From: Megalonaias nervosa
Taxonomy: Eukaryota > Mollusca > Bivalvia > Unionida > Unionidae
Reading direction: 5' to 3'
NCBI GenBank assembly: GCA_016617855.1
Contig: JAECUM010001128.1
Span: 1-64,000, forward strand
Length of the DNA stretch: 64,000 nt
Below the pieces are notes generated by a model. That model saw nothing but the letters and a program-made list of their open reading frames with translations. It searched no databases and was not told where the DNA came from. The first letter of the stretch is position 1. Every line of letters begins with the position of its first letter. Positions 61,706 through 64,000 of the stretch are shown here, piece by piece. The position numbers were made by a program, and so were the translations under genes.

Positions 61706-62846
61706 ACATGTTTTTAAACTTTACATTTATTTCTTCTCGTTAATAACAGGAACATGTATTCACAGTTAAAAATTATTTAATTATCCACGCAGTGGAACCT
61801 ATTCTTGGTAAAAGGTTTAGCATATTCAGTTTTGCCTGCGAAAATATCAAACGGAAATGAAATGACAATCTTTTGTGCGAATCCTCAATAAATGTTAAAA
61901 GTTTGCATCTAAGGAAAAATAGAAAATGTATAGGAATAGAGTGAACAAAATTGTAGTCGAGAGAGAAACTTTAACGTTTGCTGTCATAACGCACCGGTAA
62001 CAATGTCAATGCACTAGCAACGATATTGCTAAGTAGTGGCAACGATTAAAAAAAAAAAAAGAAGTTGGAAGGAATCGTGGAGTGGGTTCGTGGTCGATTT
62101 TTTTACGGCAATACAATAATTCTGCTGGCAATAATTATATGGAATTTTTTAAAGAATAAACTTACAACTCTTCATTTTTGTGATATTGGATTCCTGAAAA
62201 ATTGGCTTTAGAACTGATCGCCGTTTGACAACCAAGAAGTTAAATCTGCCGTGTCAACAAAGATTTAATTTTTGTAAATTATTTGAGACCTATGGAGAAT
62301 TACAATACTTGTCATGAAAGAGCGCATGAATCAACACAATCCTAGCAGTTTTAGAGGATAGATAACTCGTGTTCATTTTTTTTTGGCCCAGACTTTCATC
62401 ACAACGCATCGCATTGTATAACAAACGGTTTTGGTAAACGGCAGATCAAACAATGCTTCCATTATGTATAAAATATAAATTGTTATTTTGTCGTATCGGT
62501 GCATATAAAAACTTCTGCCGGTTTGTTTACATCGTTGTCAGTGCGTTTCGATTGACTAGTGTGACTACGACGATACAAACTGTACTCAGACTTGTTAAAA
62601 TGTATTTACTTTATTTTCATTGAATTTCTGCATCTCCTTTTTGTCAGATTCGTTTTAATCGTGCAGTGAAATAAACCCTGTTGTTAACATTTCCAAAAGG
62701 ACGATACAATCCCTAGAATGCAAACCCATTAAATGGTTAGAACGAGTCTCTTTAACCTCCAATCTACTGACACATCTGGTTCAGTGCATTCGGGGAGCAT
62801 TACCAAGGTACAAACACCAAAATAAAATAAAAAATTAAAGAAAATG

Positions 62847-62885
<39 letters not shown>

Positions 62886-64000
62886 AACCATTTAAAAACA
62901 TCAAGTGATGGATAAAGAAGGAAATTCATCTTCTAAACTGTGACTAACGTTGGAATTTTTTTACGACACGGATTGCGGTTGTAGGGTTTAACGCCTTTTT
63001 TCAGCACAAGATAGGCCATACATGGCGGCCAGTATAAATGGTGGAGGAAGGACCCGGGAAAATCCCAGAAAGAACCACAGACCCACAAGAAGCTATTGGC
63101 AAGCTTTCTCACATACCCACAATAGCCGAACCCGAGACTCGAACCCACGCAGACAGAGGTGATGATCCGTAACGGTCAGCGTTTTAGACCACTCAGCCAC
63201 TCGGGGTCCAACGGGATTGCGGTAGAGGGTGGGCAAAAATGATTTATGAGGCGTCAAGTGCTTGGTCAAGACCTAAAAGTAGGTGAAGTGACGATTTTTC
63301 TAGAAATTACATTAAATATTATTTAGGGTAACCATAACCATACAAGAGTTTGTTGACGTATAAGGGCTGATATGCGTTATTATTAAAGCTTTAATAACTT
63401 CAGCAACCCCCGAGGCTAGAAGTGCGTGTGCAGGTGGTGGGTTTGGAGCAGACGCTGATGAGTGATATGGAACACGGGCTACACGTGCATGAGTGGGGAG
63501 ACGTGTCCAACAACTGCTATAATGCAGGACCCCACTTCGATACTGATCAACGTTCCATCCACGGAGGTCCTAATGGTATAGGAAGGTATGAATTCGTCCT
63601 TAGATTGCTCTGTCTGTCTGTCTTTGTCCTCCTGGCTAGTACTTTCCAACTATTTTAGCAGTAGAATTCTTAACCTTTAGTAAATTCTGCTGCTAAAATC
63701 TGAGATTTAGCCATTTGGATGTCCCATAATAATAGAAATAGTGTATTCACGTATAAGCTAAACTGAAATTTTTTACGTTTCCCTGCATGTAATGATACGG
63801 ATTGGGGAAATACGAGAAACCGGATAACTACATCTCTTTTGACCATAACAACTACCATTATGACCTCTCTTATTATTTCAAATCTAAGAACCATATTTCT
63901 GTTGTTGCTATTCCAGAACTAACCGCCATGACGGTGATTGGGGAAACCTGAAACAGAGCAATGCCGGTGTGATTAACACCCAATTCCAGGTGCAGGGAAT
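59798..64000 (+). CDS. Secreted Cu/Zn superoxide dismutase, 5' part (4 exons, continues beyond window)
   Basis: Dismutes superoxide to O2 and H2O2, here outside the cell. Coding exons: 59798-59936, 61514-61617, 63404-63585, 63917 to past 64000, joining in phase. The protein starts MALGVAFISALLCISFQIIL, a signal peptide, then a Gly/Pro-rich segment (LPVPGPGVPDG, PFGPPGG). The SOD domain begins near FAYGTCYFNNTF. The metal-site pattern is complete: HGLHVHEWGD gives the His46 and His48 equivalents, CYNAGPHF His63, RSIHGGP His71, and NRHDGDWGN His80 and Asp83. The Cys of NNCYNAG is the conserved intrasubunit disulfide Cys. Bivalve pernin/cavortin-type SOD-like haemolymph proteins are possible relatives; retained ligands suggest an active enzyme. 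The electrostatic loop and C-terminus lie outside. Confidence 0.9.
60397..60449. repeat. (GA)n microsatellite, SOD intron 1
   Basis: Uninterrupted GA run of about 26 units. Confidence 0.95.
61514..61617 (+). CDS. SOD coding exon 2
   Basis: Acceptor TGTTTTCTAG, donor CAGATT|GTGAGT. Encodes PPLVLDRFAYGTCYFNNTFS and TIRGRVDIRQDNQI, the first beta strands of the SOD barrel. Confidence 0.87.
61634..61702. repeat. (TA)n microsatellite, 16 bp after the SOD exon 2 donor
   Basis: Uninterrupted TA run of about 34 units, very close to a 5' splice site. Confidence 0.95.
62846..62877. repeat. Poly(A) run
   Basis: About 32 consecutive A residues after an A-rich lead. It lies about 100 bp left of the SINE at 62980 but outside that SINE's target duplication. 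Confidence 0.9.
62980..63213 (-). mobile_element. tRNA-derived SINE, family 1, copy c, with target-site duplication
   Basis: On the minus strand: head GAGTGGCTGAGTGGTCTAAA (A-box) and GTGGGTTCGAGTCTCGGGTT (B-box), body shared with copy a, and tail ending GGCGTTAAACCCTACA. A 10-bp direct repeat GGATTGCGGT flanks it at 62970-62979 and 63214-63223, the signature of retrotransposition. It is the best-preserved copy in the window and sits in SOD intron 2, antisense. Confidence 0.9.
63404..63585 (+). CDS. SOD coding exon 3 (copper/zinc site)
   Basis: Acceptor ATAACTTCAG, donor GGAAG|GTATGA. Encodes QPPRLEVRVQVVGLEQTLMS, DMEHGLHVHEWGDVSNNCYN and AGPHFDTDQRSIHGGPNGIG. Carries four of the six metal-binding residues and the disulfide Cys. 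Confidence 0.93.
63917..64000 (+). CDS. SOD coding exon 4, cut by the window end
   Basis: Acceptor GCTATTCCAG. Encodes TNRHDGDWGNLKQSNAGVIN and TQFQVQG, matching RHVGDLGNV...DGVA of Cu/Zn SODs; contains the His80 and Asp83 ligand equivalents. Confidence 0.92.

Overview
This window looks like nuclear DNA of an invertebrate animal, most likely a lophotrochozoan and plausibly a bivalve mollusc. Genes are split into small exons with GT-AG introns, the sequence is AT-rich, there are many minisatellites, tRNA-derived SINEs and foldback elements, and a Penelope-like retroelement relic is present. The recognisable proteins are animal ones. The taxonomic call is inference; nothing here names a species.

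Three host genes are supported. (1) At the left edge, on the + strand, lies the terminal exon (1559-1726) of a gene encoding a coiled-coil-like C-terminus that I cannot name. (2) A complete class I histone deacetylase, HDAC3, lies on the - strand. It has 14 coding exons from the start codon at 50196 to the stop codon at 14214, about 36 kb. The exons join in phase to 1299 nt, giving 432 aa with all catalytic residues. (3) At the right edge, on the + strand, are the first four coding exons of a secreted Cu/Zn superoxide dismutase (59798 to beyond 64000). It has a signal peptide, a Gly/Pro-rich N-terminal segment and all metal ligands. HDAC3 and the SOD gene are divergent, about 9.6 kb apart.

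Layout. 1-1558 is presumed intron of gene 1. 1727-14213 is mostly repeats: a 43-bp satellite at 6362-9006, a 26-bp array at 9528-10085, SINEs, and a tandem array grown from a SINE head at 11041-11398. 14214-50196 is HDAC3. Its introns carry minisatellites (41 bp, about 59 bp and 39 bp periods), a hairpin-bearing MITE-like family, a 500-bp dispersed repeat, and in intron 1 a Penelope-like relic, a TTF-zinc-finger relic and a TIR element. 50197-59797 is intergenic. It holds a TIR element just upstream of HDAC3 and a GC-richer degenerate block (50998-53300) unlike everything around it. 59798-64000 is the SOD gene with a SINE in intron 2.

Points most worth a second look: the HDAC3 exon 6 donor splice site has been tandemly copied about six times into its own intron; a MITE hairpin sits directly behind the exon 11 donor; a 239-bp TIR element sits about 155 bp upstream of the HDAC3 start codon; the 50998-53300 block may be a relic of foreign or viral origin; and the Penelope-like relic has inverted terminal arms, one with a decayed hammerhead-like core. 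I found no convincing new multi-gene system.
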